From positions 124,001-188,000 of the forward strand of contig DPRR01000028.1 of NCBI GenBank assembly GCA_003538625.1: DNA of 64,000 nt, in the 5' to 3' direction. The translations under genes were made by a program, and so were the position numbers. This DNA is from Ignavibacteriales bacterium (GTDB lineage: Bacteria; Bacteroidota; Ignavibacteria; Ignavibacteriales; Ignavibacteriaceae). The notes below the pieces were generated by a model. That model did not search any database and had not been told where the DNA came from. It saw only the letters and a list, made by a program, of their open reading frames with translations. Shown piece by piece: positions 9,202 to 17,807 of this stretch (the first letter of the stretch is position 1; each line of letters begins with the position of its first letter).

Positions 9202-11688
9202 ATGATTGAAGCGAGTGCTAAATTAAAAATTGTTCTTTTGATAGATGCTTTATTGTTTTTTCTTTGTATACTCGGATCTATCAGCGTAAGTAATAAAGCT
9301 GATTTACCTTTTGAAATATCAACTCATGATTCTCTGCTCGCCATAAAAATACCGGATTCAAATTCATATGGACTTAAAAATGGTGATAAACTTTTATCCA
9401 TTGATGGTATATCCACCAGTACAGTTGAAAAGACTGAGTTTATTATTGATAGGAAATATATTGGGGACAAAATATTAATAAGCGTTTTAACTGATGCAGG
9501 ACAAACCGGTTTAACAGTTAAACTGACAAATTATTACAGCGTTTTTTATCTCATAAGCACATCAATTGTGGCGTTTTTGTTCTTTACTATCGGTGTATTT
9601 GTTTTGCTGAAAAAATCTGATTTAAAAGCAGCCTATATTTTTCACTGGGCAAGTATTGGTATATCTCTTATGGTTTGTTTAACCTGGTCCAATCTTAATA
9701 CATTTTCATTTCTTTCAAAATATATATTCAGAGCACTCCTTCATATCTCATATGTAATTACTCCTGCCCTCTTTGTTCATTTTACATTAGCTTTTCCAAC
9801 AGATAATACCACCAGATGGAAAAATTTTATCTACTTTAATTATTTTATTGCATTTTTATTGGCGGCGCTAAACATATATTATTTTACAAATGCATTGGGG
9901 ATTTTTAATGACAAAGAAATAAACTCTTATTTATTGACGTTTAATTTTTTACGCATTTACTTAATTATTAGTGTTGTACTTTCAATATCATTTTTCATCT
10001 TAGCATTATTAAAAGAAAAAGGCAAAGTTGAGCGCCAGCAGTTAAAATGGCTTTTGTTTGGCTTTTTAATTGGACCTTTCAGTTTTGTTATTCTTTGGGT
10101 TTTACCAATTCTCTTTACCGGTAAAGCGCTGGTTCCTGAAGAATTGATTATGATCTTATTGTGCGCAATACCAATGACATTTGCAATTGCCATTATAAAA
10201 TATCACTTGCTGAATATAGACGAAGTACTAAACCGCAGTATAGTTTATGGAATTGTGATTGCTATTTTACTTTTGATTTACTCGGCTTTAATTATTTTAT
10301 CTGTTTACTTATTAGATCTGCCCGACCAATCTCTTATATCAGCAATTGCCGCAGTAATTCTTGCATTGCTTTTTCAACCTTTAAAGACAAAAGTTCAAAT
10401 CTTCGTAGATAAAAAATTCTTCAGGATTAATTATAATTTTAGAAAAGAGCTGAGCCGGATTACGGAGAACATCAAAAATTATAATGACGTAAACTCTCTA
10501 AGTGAATATCTGATAAAAGAAATTGACAGTCTCTTTTCAGTAGAAAAAATAGCATTTAGCGAACTTGATGTTAAAACAGGCAAACTGTCTATTCATACTC
10601 AAAAGAATTTTGATCAGATCTCTGATAAAATTCTGCATATTAAACCCGAAACATTAGCTAGAAAATGGTTTCAGGTTGCTGCTGTTAAAAACAAAGTAGA
10701 GGACGGTGCAAATATTTCAACTATATTTCAAAACACTTTAGTACGCTGGAAAATCAGTTTAATTGTGCCGATAAAATCGGTTAAAGATGAGTTGTTTGGT
10801 TTTATTATTCTCGGCAGCAAAAAGTCGGGTGTCAAGTTTTCCTCGGAAGATGTTGATTTTCTAAAAGATATTGGTATCAATGCGGGTACTACCATTGAAA
10901 GAATTAAACTTCAGGAGCAATTAATACGCGAAAAATTAGCTGCCGAAAAATTGGAGGAATTAAATCAACAGAAATCAATGTTTGTCTCACAAGTTTCTCA
11001 CGAATTAAAAACTCCATTAACATCAATTAAAATGTTTTCTGAAATGCTGCTGCAAAACGAAGTATCGCTGACCAACAAATCAAAAAATCATCTTGAGATT
11101 ATTGAAGGGGAATCTGACAGACTAACACGATTAATTAATAACGTTCTTGATTTTTCCAAAATTGAAAAGGGAGTAAAAGAGTATTCATTTAGAGAAATAC
11201 ATTTTAATAAAATTGTTCGGGATGTAATTGAAATGATGCGTTATACTATTAAGATGAAAGGATTTAATCTTAAAACAAATATTACCCATTTTGATGATGT
11301 GGTTTGCGGAGATGCCGATGCACTTATACAGGCAATAGAAAATCTTACTTCAAACGCGATAAGATTTTCCACTGAAAACAAAGAGATTGCACTTTCAACA
11401 TTTAGAGAGGATATTTTTGCTTGTGTAAGTATTAAAGATAGCGGGATAGGAATCGCACAAAACGATATTGATAAAATTTTTGATCCTTTCTTTAGATCTG
11501 AAGATGCAAAACTAAAAAAGATTGATGGAACTGGTTTGGGACTTCATATTGTTAAAGATATCATAGAGCAGCACAAAGGAAAAATTCAAATTGAAAGTTT
11601 AGTCGGAGAAGGCAGTAACTTTACTCTTTGCATACCGATAATATCGAATAAAAAAGGAAGTAGTGATGAAGAAAATTTTAATAATTGA
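9202..11688 (+). CDS. Membrane sensor histidine kinase with PDZ-like and GAF domains
   Basis: Sensor kinase of 828 aa. Domain order: one membrane segment (about 8-28); a periplasmic PDZ-like domain (about 40-108, with YGLKNGDKLLSIDG); a block of some eight hydrophobic helices (about 112-390); a GAF-like domain (about 415-570); HisKA with phospho-acceptor His600 in VSHELKTPLTS; and HATPase_c with the N box around Asn715-Asn719, DSGIGIA (747-753) and GTGLGLHIVKD (777-787). GGGAGAGG upstream of ATG 9202 is a good RBS. The reading frame runs 23 nt past the start of the response-regulator gene, so the two are translationally coupled. The signal is unknown; the PDZ-like domain suggests sensing in the periplasm or of protein termini (inference). 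It lies upstream of mannosidase genes on the same strand, which may be its targets. Confidence 0.92.
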   Translation: MIEASAKLKIVLLIDALLFFLCILGSISVSNKADLPFEISTHDSLLAIKIPDSNSYGLKNGDKLLSIDGISTSTVEKTEFIIDRKYIGDKILISVLTDAGQTGLTVKLTNYYSVFYLISTSIVAFLFFTIGVFVLLKKSDLKAAYIFHWASIGISLMVCLTWSNLNTFSFLSKYIFRALLHISYVITPALFVHFTLAFPTDNTTRWKNFIYFNYFIAFLLAALNIYYFTNALGIFNDKEINSYLLTFNFLRIYLIISVVLSISFFILALLKEKGKVERQQLKWLLFGFLIGPFSFVILWVLPILFTGKALVPEELIMILLCAIPMTFAIAIIKYHLLNIDEVLNRSIVYGIVIAILLLIYSALIILSVYLLDLPDQSLISAIAAVILALLFQPLKTKVQIFVDKKFFRINYNFRKELSRITENIKNYNDVNSLSEYLIKEIDSLFSVEKIAFSELDVKTGKLSIHTQKNFDQISDKILHIKPETLARKWFQVAAVKNKVEDGANISTIFQNTLVRWKISLIVPIKSVKDELFGFIILGSKKSGVKFSSEDVDFLKDIGINAGTTIERIKLQEQLIREKLAAEKLEELNQQKSMFVSQVSHELKTPLTSIKMFSEMLLQNEVSLTNKSKNHLEIIEGESDRLTRLINNVLDFSKIEKGVKEYSFREIHFNKIVRDVIEMMRYTIKMKGFNLKTNITHFDDVVCGDADALIQAIENLTSNAIRFSTENKEIALSTFREDIFACVSIKDSGIGIAQNDIDKIFDPFFRSEDAKLKKIDGTGLGLHIVKDIIEQHKGKIQIESLVGEGSNFTLCIPIISNKKGSSDEENFNN

Positions 11689-12346
11689 AGATGATCCCGC
11701 GATAAGAACAGGATTAAATGAGACACTGACCGCCGAAGGATACTCAATTGCTGAAGCGGAAACAGGCAACAAAGGATTTGAACTTGCACGCAAAAATGAT
11801 TTTGATTTAATATTATTGGATTTAGTTCTTCCGGGTAAAGACGGAATCGAGATATGCAAAGATTTAAGGAATGAAGGTATAAAAACTCCGATTGTAATGG
11901 TAACCAGCAGAAAAGAAGAGATTGATAAGATCCTTGGATTGGAAATTGGAGCGGATGATTATGTAACAAAACCTTTTAGTATCAGAGAACTTGTTGCGCG
12001 GGTAAAGGCTTTAATAAGAAGAAGTACTTACGAACCGGGAAATATAGAAGAAGTCGAATTTGCTGACATCAAAATAAATTTTAAAAATCAGGATATGCTT
12101 AAGGGAAACAATCCTGTAAGATTATCAGCAACTGAATACAGAATTTTACACTACTTTATTGATCACGAAAGTGAAGTAATATCACGGGATAAATTTCTTG
12201 ATGAAGTCTGGGGATATGATTCTTATCCGACAACACGCACGGTGGATAATTATATTCTATCACTCAGAAAAAAAATTGAAGATGATCCGGCGAACCCAAA
12301 ACATTTAATTACAATCTATAAGGTTGGTTATAAATTTGTGAAGTGA
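11666..12346 (+). CDS. OmpR/PhoB-family response regulator
   Basis: Cognate regulator of the preceding kinase, 226 aa. The receiver domain (1-118) has the acidic pocket Glu8-Asp9, phospho-acceptor Asp52 in LLDLVLPGKDG, Thr80 in MVTSRKE and Lys102 in YVTKPFS. The C-terminal winged-helix domain (about 130-226) has RLSATEYRILHYF and the recognition-helix region YPTTRTVDNYILSLRKKIE typical of OmpR/PhoB. I choose ATG 11666 over the in-frame GTG at 11663 because AAGGAAG lies just upstream. The first 23 nt overlap the kinase gene. The next gene, GH125, begins only 64 nt after the stop with no terminator between, so the system may be co-transcribed with the mannosidase operon. Confidence 0.93.
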   Translation: MKKILIIEDDPAIRTGLNETLTAEGYSIAEAETGNKGFELARKNDFDLILLDLVLPGKDGIEICKDLRNEGIKTPIVMVTSRKEEIDKILGLEIGADDYVTKPFSIRELVARVKALIRRSTYEPGNIEEVEFADIKINFKNQDMLKGNNPVRLSATEYRILHYFIDHESEVISRDKFLDEVWGYDSYPTTRTVDNYILSLRKKIEDDPANPKHLITIYKVGYKFVK

Positions 12347-12410
12347 AATTACTTTTAACTTAGAAATCAATAATTAGTTGTTTTTAATTAATTAAATACA
12401 AAACATTTAA

Positions 12411-13844
12411 ATGTCTTCCAGAAGAAACTTCCTTAAAACAAGCTGGCTTGCTTTAGCAGGATTATCTTTATCAAATCTGTCTTTTCCAAAATCATTCGAT
12501 GTTAATTCATTTCAATCTAAACGTCCACCTATTTCTGAAAGAAAATTTATCAGCGAGGCGATCGAAACAAAAATTACAGAAATGAAAAAAACAATCAAAG
12601 ATGAAGAGCTTGGATGGATGTTTGAAAATTGTTTTCCCAACACGCTGGATACAACAGTTACTTATAAAATTATTAATGGAAAACCCGATACATTTATAAT
12701 TACCGGTGATATTAATGCAATGTGGCTGCGCGATTCATCAGCACAGGTTTGGCCTTATTTAAATTTTATTAATGATGATAAAAAATTAAAAGAACTAATC
12801 GCAGGGGTTATAAACAGACAAACAAAATGTATTCTTATTGATCCATACGCTAATGCTTTTAATGATGGACCAGGTGATAGCCCCTGGAAAAATGATATTA
12901 CAGAAATGAAACCCGAACTTCACGAGCGTAAATGGGAAATTGATTCATTGTGTTATCCAATAAGGCTTGCTTACGGTTATTGGCAAACAACAAACGATGT
13001 TTCTGTTTTTGATGATGACTGGAAAAGTGCGATGAAGCTGGTTTTAAAAACATTCAAAGAACAACAAAGAAAAAGTGGAAACAGTCCCTACAGATTTATG
13101 CGTAATACTTCCTGGTCCATGGATAGTTTACCGCTTGGTGGATACGGGAATCCCATTAATCCGGTTGGGTTAATTGTTTCATCGTTTCGCCCGAGTGATG
13201 ATGCAGCAATATTTTCTTTTCTCGTTCCATCTAATCATTTTGCAGTAGTTTCACTAAGACAACTTGCAGAAATTTTTAATGAAGTTATCAATGATAAATC
13301 CTTTGCAAATGATTGTAAATCTCTTGCTGATGAAGTTGAAGAAGCTTTAAATAAATATGCTATTGCAGAGCATCTTAACTTTGGTAAAATATTTCCTTAT
13401 GAAGTTGATGGTTTCGGTAATAAACTTTTTATGGATGATGCAAACATTCCAAGCCTGCTTTCACTTCCCTATCTTAATGTAATAAATTCTGATGATGAGA
13501 TTTATAAAAACACCAGAAAATTTCTCTTCAGCCAAAACAACCCGTATTACTTTGAAGGAAAAGCTGGAAACGGAATCGGCGGACCACACGCAGGCTTGGG
13601 AAAAATCTGGCATCTTTCAATTATAATGCGTGGATTTACAAGCAATGATGAAAATGAAATTATTGATTGTATTACTCTCCTGAAGAATTCACATGCCGGA
13701 ACAGGATTTATGCACGAGTCGTTTGATAAAGATGATGCTGCACAATTTTCCCGTCCCTGGTTTGCCTGGGCTAATACATTATTCGGAGAATTTTTACTAA
13801 AGGTTAATAAAGAATACCCTCATCTTTTACAAAAACAATTTTAG
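12411..13844 (+). CDS. GH125 exo-alpha-1,6-mannosidase, Tat-exported
   Basis: Glycoside hydrolase family 125 (DUF1237/MUG157-like), 477 aa. The N terminus MSSRRNFLKTSWLALAG is a Tat-type signal (RRNFLK). Family signatures seen: TGDINAMWLRDSSAQVWPYL (99-118), SFRPSDDAAIFSFLVPSN (258-275), MDDANIPSLLSLPYL (341-355) and GFMHESFDKDDAAQF (432-446). Characterised GH125 enzymes remove alpha-1,6-linked mannose by an inverting mechanism; the acidic residues of the FRPSDD and HESF segments are the candidates for catalysis. It is followed after 7 nt by the GH92-GH47 fusion, so the two should act together on alpha-mannan or N-glycan chains. No strong RBS is visible. Family identity is confident; precise linkage specificity is by analogy. 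Confidence 0.92.
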   Translation: MSSRRNFLKTSWLALAGLSLSNLSFPKSFDVNSFQSKRPPISERKFISEAIETKITEMKKTIKDEELGWMFENCFPNTLDTTVTYKIINGKPDTFIITGDINAMWLRDSSAQVWPYLNFINDDKKLKELIAGVINRQTKCILIDPYANAFNDGPGDSPWKNDITEMKPELHERKWEIDSLCYPIRLAYGYWQTTNDVSVFDDDWKSAMKLVLKTFKEQQRKSGNSPYRFMRNTSWSMDSLPLGGYGNPINPVGLIVSSFRPSDDAAIFSFLVPSNHFAVVSLRQLAEIFNEVINDKSFANDCKSLADEVEEALNKYAIAEHLNFGKIFPYEVDGFGNKLFMDDANIPSLLSLPYLNVINSDDEIYKNTRKFLFSQNNPYYFEGKAGNGIGGPHAGLGKIWHLSIIMRGFTSNDENEIIDCITLLKNSHAGTGFMHESFDKDDAAQFSRPWFAWANTLFGEFLLKVNKEYPHLLQKQF

Positions 13845-13851
13845 ATTTAAT

Positions 13852-16800
13852 ATGAAATACTTTGCTTGTGTTGTTTTAATTACATTATTCTTTTTACAAA
13901 GCATTTATGCACAGGATTACACACAGTTCGTTGATCCTTTTATCGGAACAGCCGATCATGGACATACATATCCGGGAGCAACCGTTCCGTTTGGGATGGT
14001 GCAGCTTAGTCCCGATAACGGAGGAAGCGGTTGGGATTGGTCTTCAGGTTATCATTATTCTGACAGTGTTATTGTTGGTTTCTCACACACACATTTAAGC
14101 GGAACGGGCATAGGCGATTTGTGTGATATCCAGTTTATGCCGGCAAGTTTTGATAATAAACTAACTGATGCGGAAATATTAAATCAAAAATTTGTTTCAA
14201 AGTTTGATCACAATAGTGAATCCGCAAGTCCCGGTTATTATTCTGTTCTACTTAAAGATTTCAATATCAAGTCTGAATTAACAGCAACACTTCGCTCGGG
14301 ATTTCAAAAACATACATTTAATAAAGATGGTAATGAATTTGTTCAACTTGATTTGGGTTATTCAAAAAACTGGGATAAGCCTGCTGAAACATTTATTAAA
14401 ATTATTGATGATTACACAATTAGCGGATACAGATATTCAACGGGATGGGCAAAAGATCAGCGAGTATATTTTTATTCTGAGTTTTCTCAGCCCATTAAAA
14501 AATCATTTCTTATACAAGACAGCATTTATCTAAAAAGCTTAAGTGAAGTAAAAGGTCAAACAACAAGAGCAATTTTTCAATTTGATTTAAAAACTAATTC
14601 TGATCTACTTATCAAAACAGGAATTTCATCTGTCAGTATTAATAATGCCAAATTAAATCTAGAAAATGATATCAAAGATTGGGGTTTCAATCAGGTTAGA
14701 AAAAATGCTGAAACCAGTTGGAATAAAGAGTTAAGTAAGATCGAAGTGAAATCATCTGATAAGAATCTTCTCAGAACATTTTATACTGCACTTTATCATT
14801 CAATGCTTGCCCCTATTGTTTTAAGTGATGTTAATGGTGAATACAAAGGTGCAGACGGAAAAATTCATCTGGCTAAAGATTATACAAAGTACAGCATATT
14901 TTCTTTGTGGGATACTTTTCGTGCAGAACATCCGCTTTTTACTATTATCCAACCACAAAGAGTTACTGATATGATTAACTCAATGCTATCTCACTATAAT
15001 GAATATGGTTTGCTTCCGGTATGGGAATTACTTGGTAACGAAACGGGAACAATGATTGGTTATCATGCAATTCCGGTAATAACCGATGCAATCTTAAAAG
15101 GTTTTGATGGATTTAATATTCATCTTGCTTATGATGCGATGAAAAAATCTGCGATGGAAGATCATCTTGGTTTAAAATATTATAAAAAGCTTGGTTACAT
15201 TCCCGATGATAAAGAAATCGAATCGGTTTCCAAAACACTTGAATATGCATATGATGATTGGTGCATTGCACAAGTTGCAAAACATCTCGGCAAAGAAGAA
15301 GATTATAAATATTTCTCCAACCGCGCAGAGCATTACAGAAATCTTTTCGATCCATCAACTAATTTTATGAGAGCAAAAACAAGTGATGGAAAATGGAAAA
15401 CTCCTTTTAACCCAAGATCATCAGAACACAGAAATAATGAATACACAGAAGGCAATGCGTGGCAATATTCATGGTTCGTTCCTCAGGATGTGCAAGGGTT
15501 AATAAATCTGTTTGGAAGTGAAAAAGCTTTTTCAGAAAAACTAGATTCACTTTTCAAAATTGATTCAAGACTCGATGGTTCAAATCCAAGTAGTGATATT
15601 TCCGGAATGATCGGCCAATATGCTCAGGGCAATGAGCCAAGTCAACATATAGCTTATATGTTTAACTTTATCAGCGAACCGTGGAAAACTCAATTTTACG
15701 TCCAGAAAATATTATCAACACTCTACATTCATACTCCAGCAGGACTTTGTGGAAATGAAGATTGCGGACAAATGTCTGCCTGGTACATTTTTAGTTCACT
15801 TGGATTTTATCCATTTAATCCTGCGGATCAAAATTATGTTATTGGCTCACCTTTATTTGATGAAGCCGTGATTAATCTTGGGAACGAAAAATCTTTTACA
15901 ATTAAAGCAAAAAATCTTTCCGATAAAAACATTTATATTCAATCGGCAACATTAAACGGTAAGGAATTAACAAAAAGTTTTATAACTCATAAAGAAATAA
16001 TAAATGGCGGAACGCTTGAATTTATTATGGGTGATAAACCAAATAAAAATTTATGGACAAATGCTGAATCATTTTCACCTTCAATGACATCAATTGATGA
16101 TCCGAATAAAATAAACAAAAAAGAATATGCTGAAAAAGTTAAACAAGCATTTCTTGATGCGTGGAATGCTTATAAAAAATATGCCTGGGGCAAAGATGAT
16201 TTAAAGCCTCTCAGCAAAACATTTAGAAACTGGTATGATGAAAGTTTGTTAATGACTCCTGTTGATGCATTCGACACAATGATTTTAATGGGATTAAAAA
16301 AAGAAGCGCAAGAGGCAAAAGATCTTATACTTAATAATCTTTCATTCAACAAAAATTTCTTTGTTCAAAACTTTGAAGTTACAATACGTTTGCTAGGAGG
16401 ACTGATTTCTGCATATCAACTCGATGGTGATAAAAAGTTTTTAGATCTTGCCGGCGATTTAGGAAACAGATTGCTTCCTGTTTTTAATTCAAAAACCGGA
16501 ATGCCATATCGCTATGTAAATTTACAAACCGGTGGGGTAAAAGATAAAATAAGCAATCCCGCTGAAATTGGAACTTTGATGCTTGAATTTGGAATGCTGA
16601 GTAAACTGACAGGAAATTCTATTTATTATGATAAAGCAAAGCATGCAGTGAAAGAAGTATTTAATCGAAGATCTAAAATTGGATTGGTGGGAACAACAAT
16701 AGATGTTGAAACGGGTGAATGGCAAAATACTGAATCTCATATCAGCGGAATGATTGATTCTTATTATGAGTACCTTATAAAATCTTATTTACTGTTTGGC

Positions 16801-17391
16801 GATGAAGATTTTAAGAATATGTATGATGAAAGCAGTGCGGCAGTAAATAAATATCTTTTAGATTCTACAAGCACCGGAGTTTGGTATGCGCATGCTGATA
16901 TGAACAAAGGTGAGAAAACAAAAACATCCTTTGGTGCATTAGATGCTTTTATGCCCGGCATGCTTCTACTTGGTGGTGATATTAAAACTGCAGAACAAAT
17001 TCAAAAAAGTTGTTACAGAATGTGGACAAACTTTGGAATTGAGCCAGAAGAAATGGATTATACAACTTTTGAAGTAATCTCACCTTATTATATTTTGCGT
17101 CCGGAAAATATTGAATCATCGTTTTACCTTTATCGAAAAACCAAAGATCAAAAGTATTTAGAAATGGGCAAAACTTTTTTTGATAGTATATTAAGATACT
17201 GCAAAATGGATGAGGGATTTGCATCATTAAAAAATGTTATGAGTAAAGAAAAAACTGATTCAATGGAAAGCTTTTTTCTTGCTGAGACATTAAAATATCT
17301 TTACCTGATCTTCGCTCCCGAAGAGACTCTGGATTTAAATAAATATGTTTTCAATACCGAAGCTCATCCACTTAAAAAGTTGGAAAAATAA
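13852..17391 (+). CDS. GH92-GH47 fusion: bimodular secreted alpha-mannosidase
   Basis: Protein of 1179 aa with a signal peptide (1-20, cleaved near IYA-QDYTQ). Residues about 21-735 are a full GH92 exo-alpha-mannosidase: VDPFIGTADHGHTYPGATVPFG (27-48), the acid-bearing YTEGNAWQYSWFVP (531-544, Glu533) and GNEDCGQMSAWYIFSSLGFYP (634-654). GH92 enzymes are calcium-dependent inverting mannosidases. Residues about 755-1179 match GH47 class I alpha-1,2-mannosidase, a mainly eukaryotic N-glycan-trimming family: AFLDAWNAYKKYAWGKD (766-782), DAFDTMILMGL (805-815), FEVTIRLLGGLISAYQLDGD (841-860, Glu842), GNRLLPVFNSKTGMPY (871-886), GMIDSYYEYL (966-975, Asp969), YILRPENIESSFYLYR (1080-1095) and the calcium-binding VFNTEAHPL (1166-1174, Thr1169). 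Both modules look complete. GH47 is uncommon in bacteria and fusion to GH92 is unusual. Operon neighbours: GH125 before, orphan protein 2 nt after. Confidence 0.93.
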   Translation: MKYFACVVLITLFFLQSIYAQDYTQFVDPFIGTADHGHTYPGATVPFGMVQLSPDNGGSGWDWSSGYHYSDSVIVGFSHTHLSGTGIGDLCDIQFMPASFDNKLTDAEILNQKFVSKFDHNSESASPGYYSVLLKDFNIKSELTATLRSGFQKHTFNKDGNEFVQLDLGYSKNWDKPAETFIKIIDDYTISGYRYSTGWAKDQRVYFYSEFSQPIKKSFLIQDSIYLKSLSEVKGQTTRAIFQFDLKTNSDLLIKTGISSVSINNAKLNLENDIKDWGFNQVRKNAETSWNKELSKIEVKSSDKNLLRTFYTALYHSMLAPIVLSDVNGEYKGADGKIHLAKDYTKYSIFSLWDTFRAEHPLFTIIQPQRVTDMINSMLSHYNEYGLLPVWELLGNETGTMIGYHAIPVITDAILKGFDGFNIHLAYDAMKKSAMEDHLGLKYYKKLGYIPDDKEIESVSKTLEYAYDDWCIAQVAKHLGKEEDYKYFSNRAEHYRNLFDPSTNFMRAKTSDGKWKTPFNPRSSEHRNNEYTEGNAWQYSWFVPQDVQGLINLFGSEKAFSEKLDSLFKIDSRLDGSNPSSDISGMIGQYAQGNEPSQHIAYMFNFISEPWKTQFYVQKILSTLYIHTPAGLCGNEDCGQMSAWYIFSSLGFYPFNPADQNYVIGSPLFDEAVINLGNEKSFTIKAKNLSDKNIYIQSATLNGKELTKSFITHKEIINGGTLEFIMGDKPNKNLWTNAESFSPSMTSIDDPNKINKKEYAEKVKQAFLDAWNAYKKYAWGKDDLKPLSKTFRNWYDESLLMTPVDAFDTMILMGLKKEAQEAKDLILNNLSFNKNFFVQNFEVTIRLLGGLISAYQLDGDKKFLDLAGDLGNRLLPVFNSKTGMPYRYVNLQTGGVKDKISNPAEIGTLMLEFGMLSKLTGNSIYYDKAKHAVKEVFNRRSKIGLVGTTIDVETGEWQNTESHISGMIDSYYEYLIKSYLLFGDEDFKNMYDESSAAVNKYLLDSTSTGVWYAHADMNKGEKTKTSFGALDAFMPGMLLLGGDIKTAEQIQKSCYRMWTNFGIEPEEMDYTTFEVISPYYILRPENIESSFYLYRKTKDQKYLEMGKTFFDSILRYCKMDEGFASLKNVMSKEKTDSMESFFLAETLKYLYLIFAPEETLDLNKYVFNTEAHPLKKLEK

Positions 17392-17393
17392 AT

Positions 17394-17807
17394 ATGAGTG
17401 AAAACTGCTGGGAATGGACTATAGGAATTGTTGATACCAACGAAAGATATTTCGAACTGAAGTATGGTTTTGAACCCGCGCCTGTTGTAAGAATTGGAAT
17501 TGCAATTAACAAAAAATTTATTGTTGAATTTCTGTTTTCCCCTCTCATCGCTAACGGACAGCGTGAAGAAATATTTAGAGAAATAATTTATGAAATTGAA
17601 CTTTATCTAATTAATAACAGCGTACCGGACCCGATTGAGTATATGATTAAACACACTCAAAAATGCGCCAATACTTATTCCAGAGTTCACTGGAGATATT
17701 TTCCTAAAGGATCAAAAAGAGAAATACTGTTAACTAAAGAGCCTGCTATAAAAAATTCTGAAAATGCATTTTTCAATTTTTTTTCAAAAATTAAGCTTGA
17801 TACATAA
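17394..17807 (+). CDS. Uncharacterised cytosolic protein in the mannosidase operon
   Basis: Protein of 137 aa that I do not recognise. There is no signal peptide or membrane segment. It starts MSENCWEWTIGIVDTNERYFE, with a Trp/Cys-rich beginning, then mixed alpha/beta character, an amphipathic helix around 60-75 (REEIFREIIYEIELYL) and a basic patch HWRYFPKGSKREI near 100-112. The ATG lies 2 nt after the stop of the GH92-GH47 gene and the 3' end overlaps the next gene by 44 nt, which argues for translational coupling and a real gene. Function is not assignable from sequence; a role in the operon is inferred from position alone. Confidence 0.7.
   Translation: MSENCWEWTIGIVDTNERYFELKYGFEPAPVVRIGIAINKKFIVEFLFSPLIANGQREEIFREIIYEIELYLINNSVPDPIEYMIKHTQKCANTYSRVHWRYFPKGSKREILLTKEPAIKNSENAFFNFFSKIKLDT

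Noticed and set aside
11586..11969. Minus-strand open frames across the kinase/regulator junction
   Set aside because: Antisense to the receiver domain with its intact acidic pocket; no RBS or recognisable fold.
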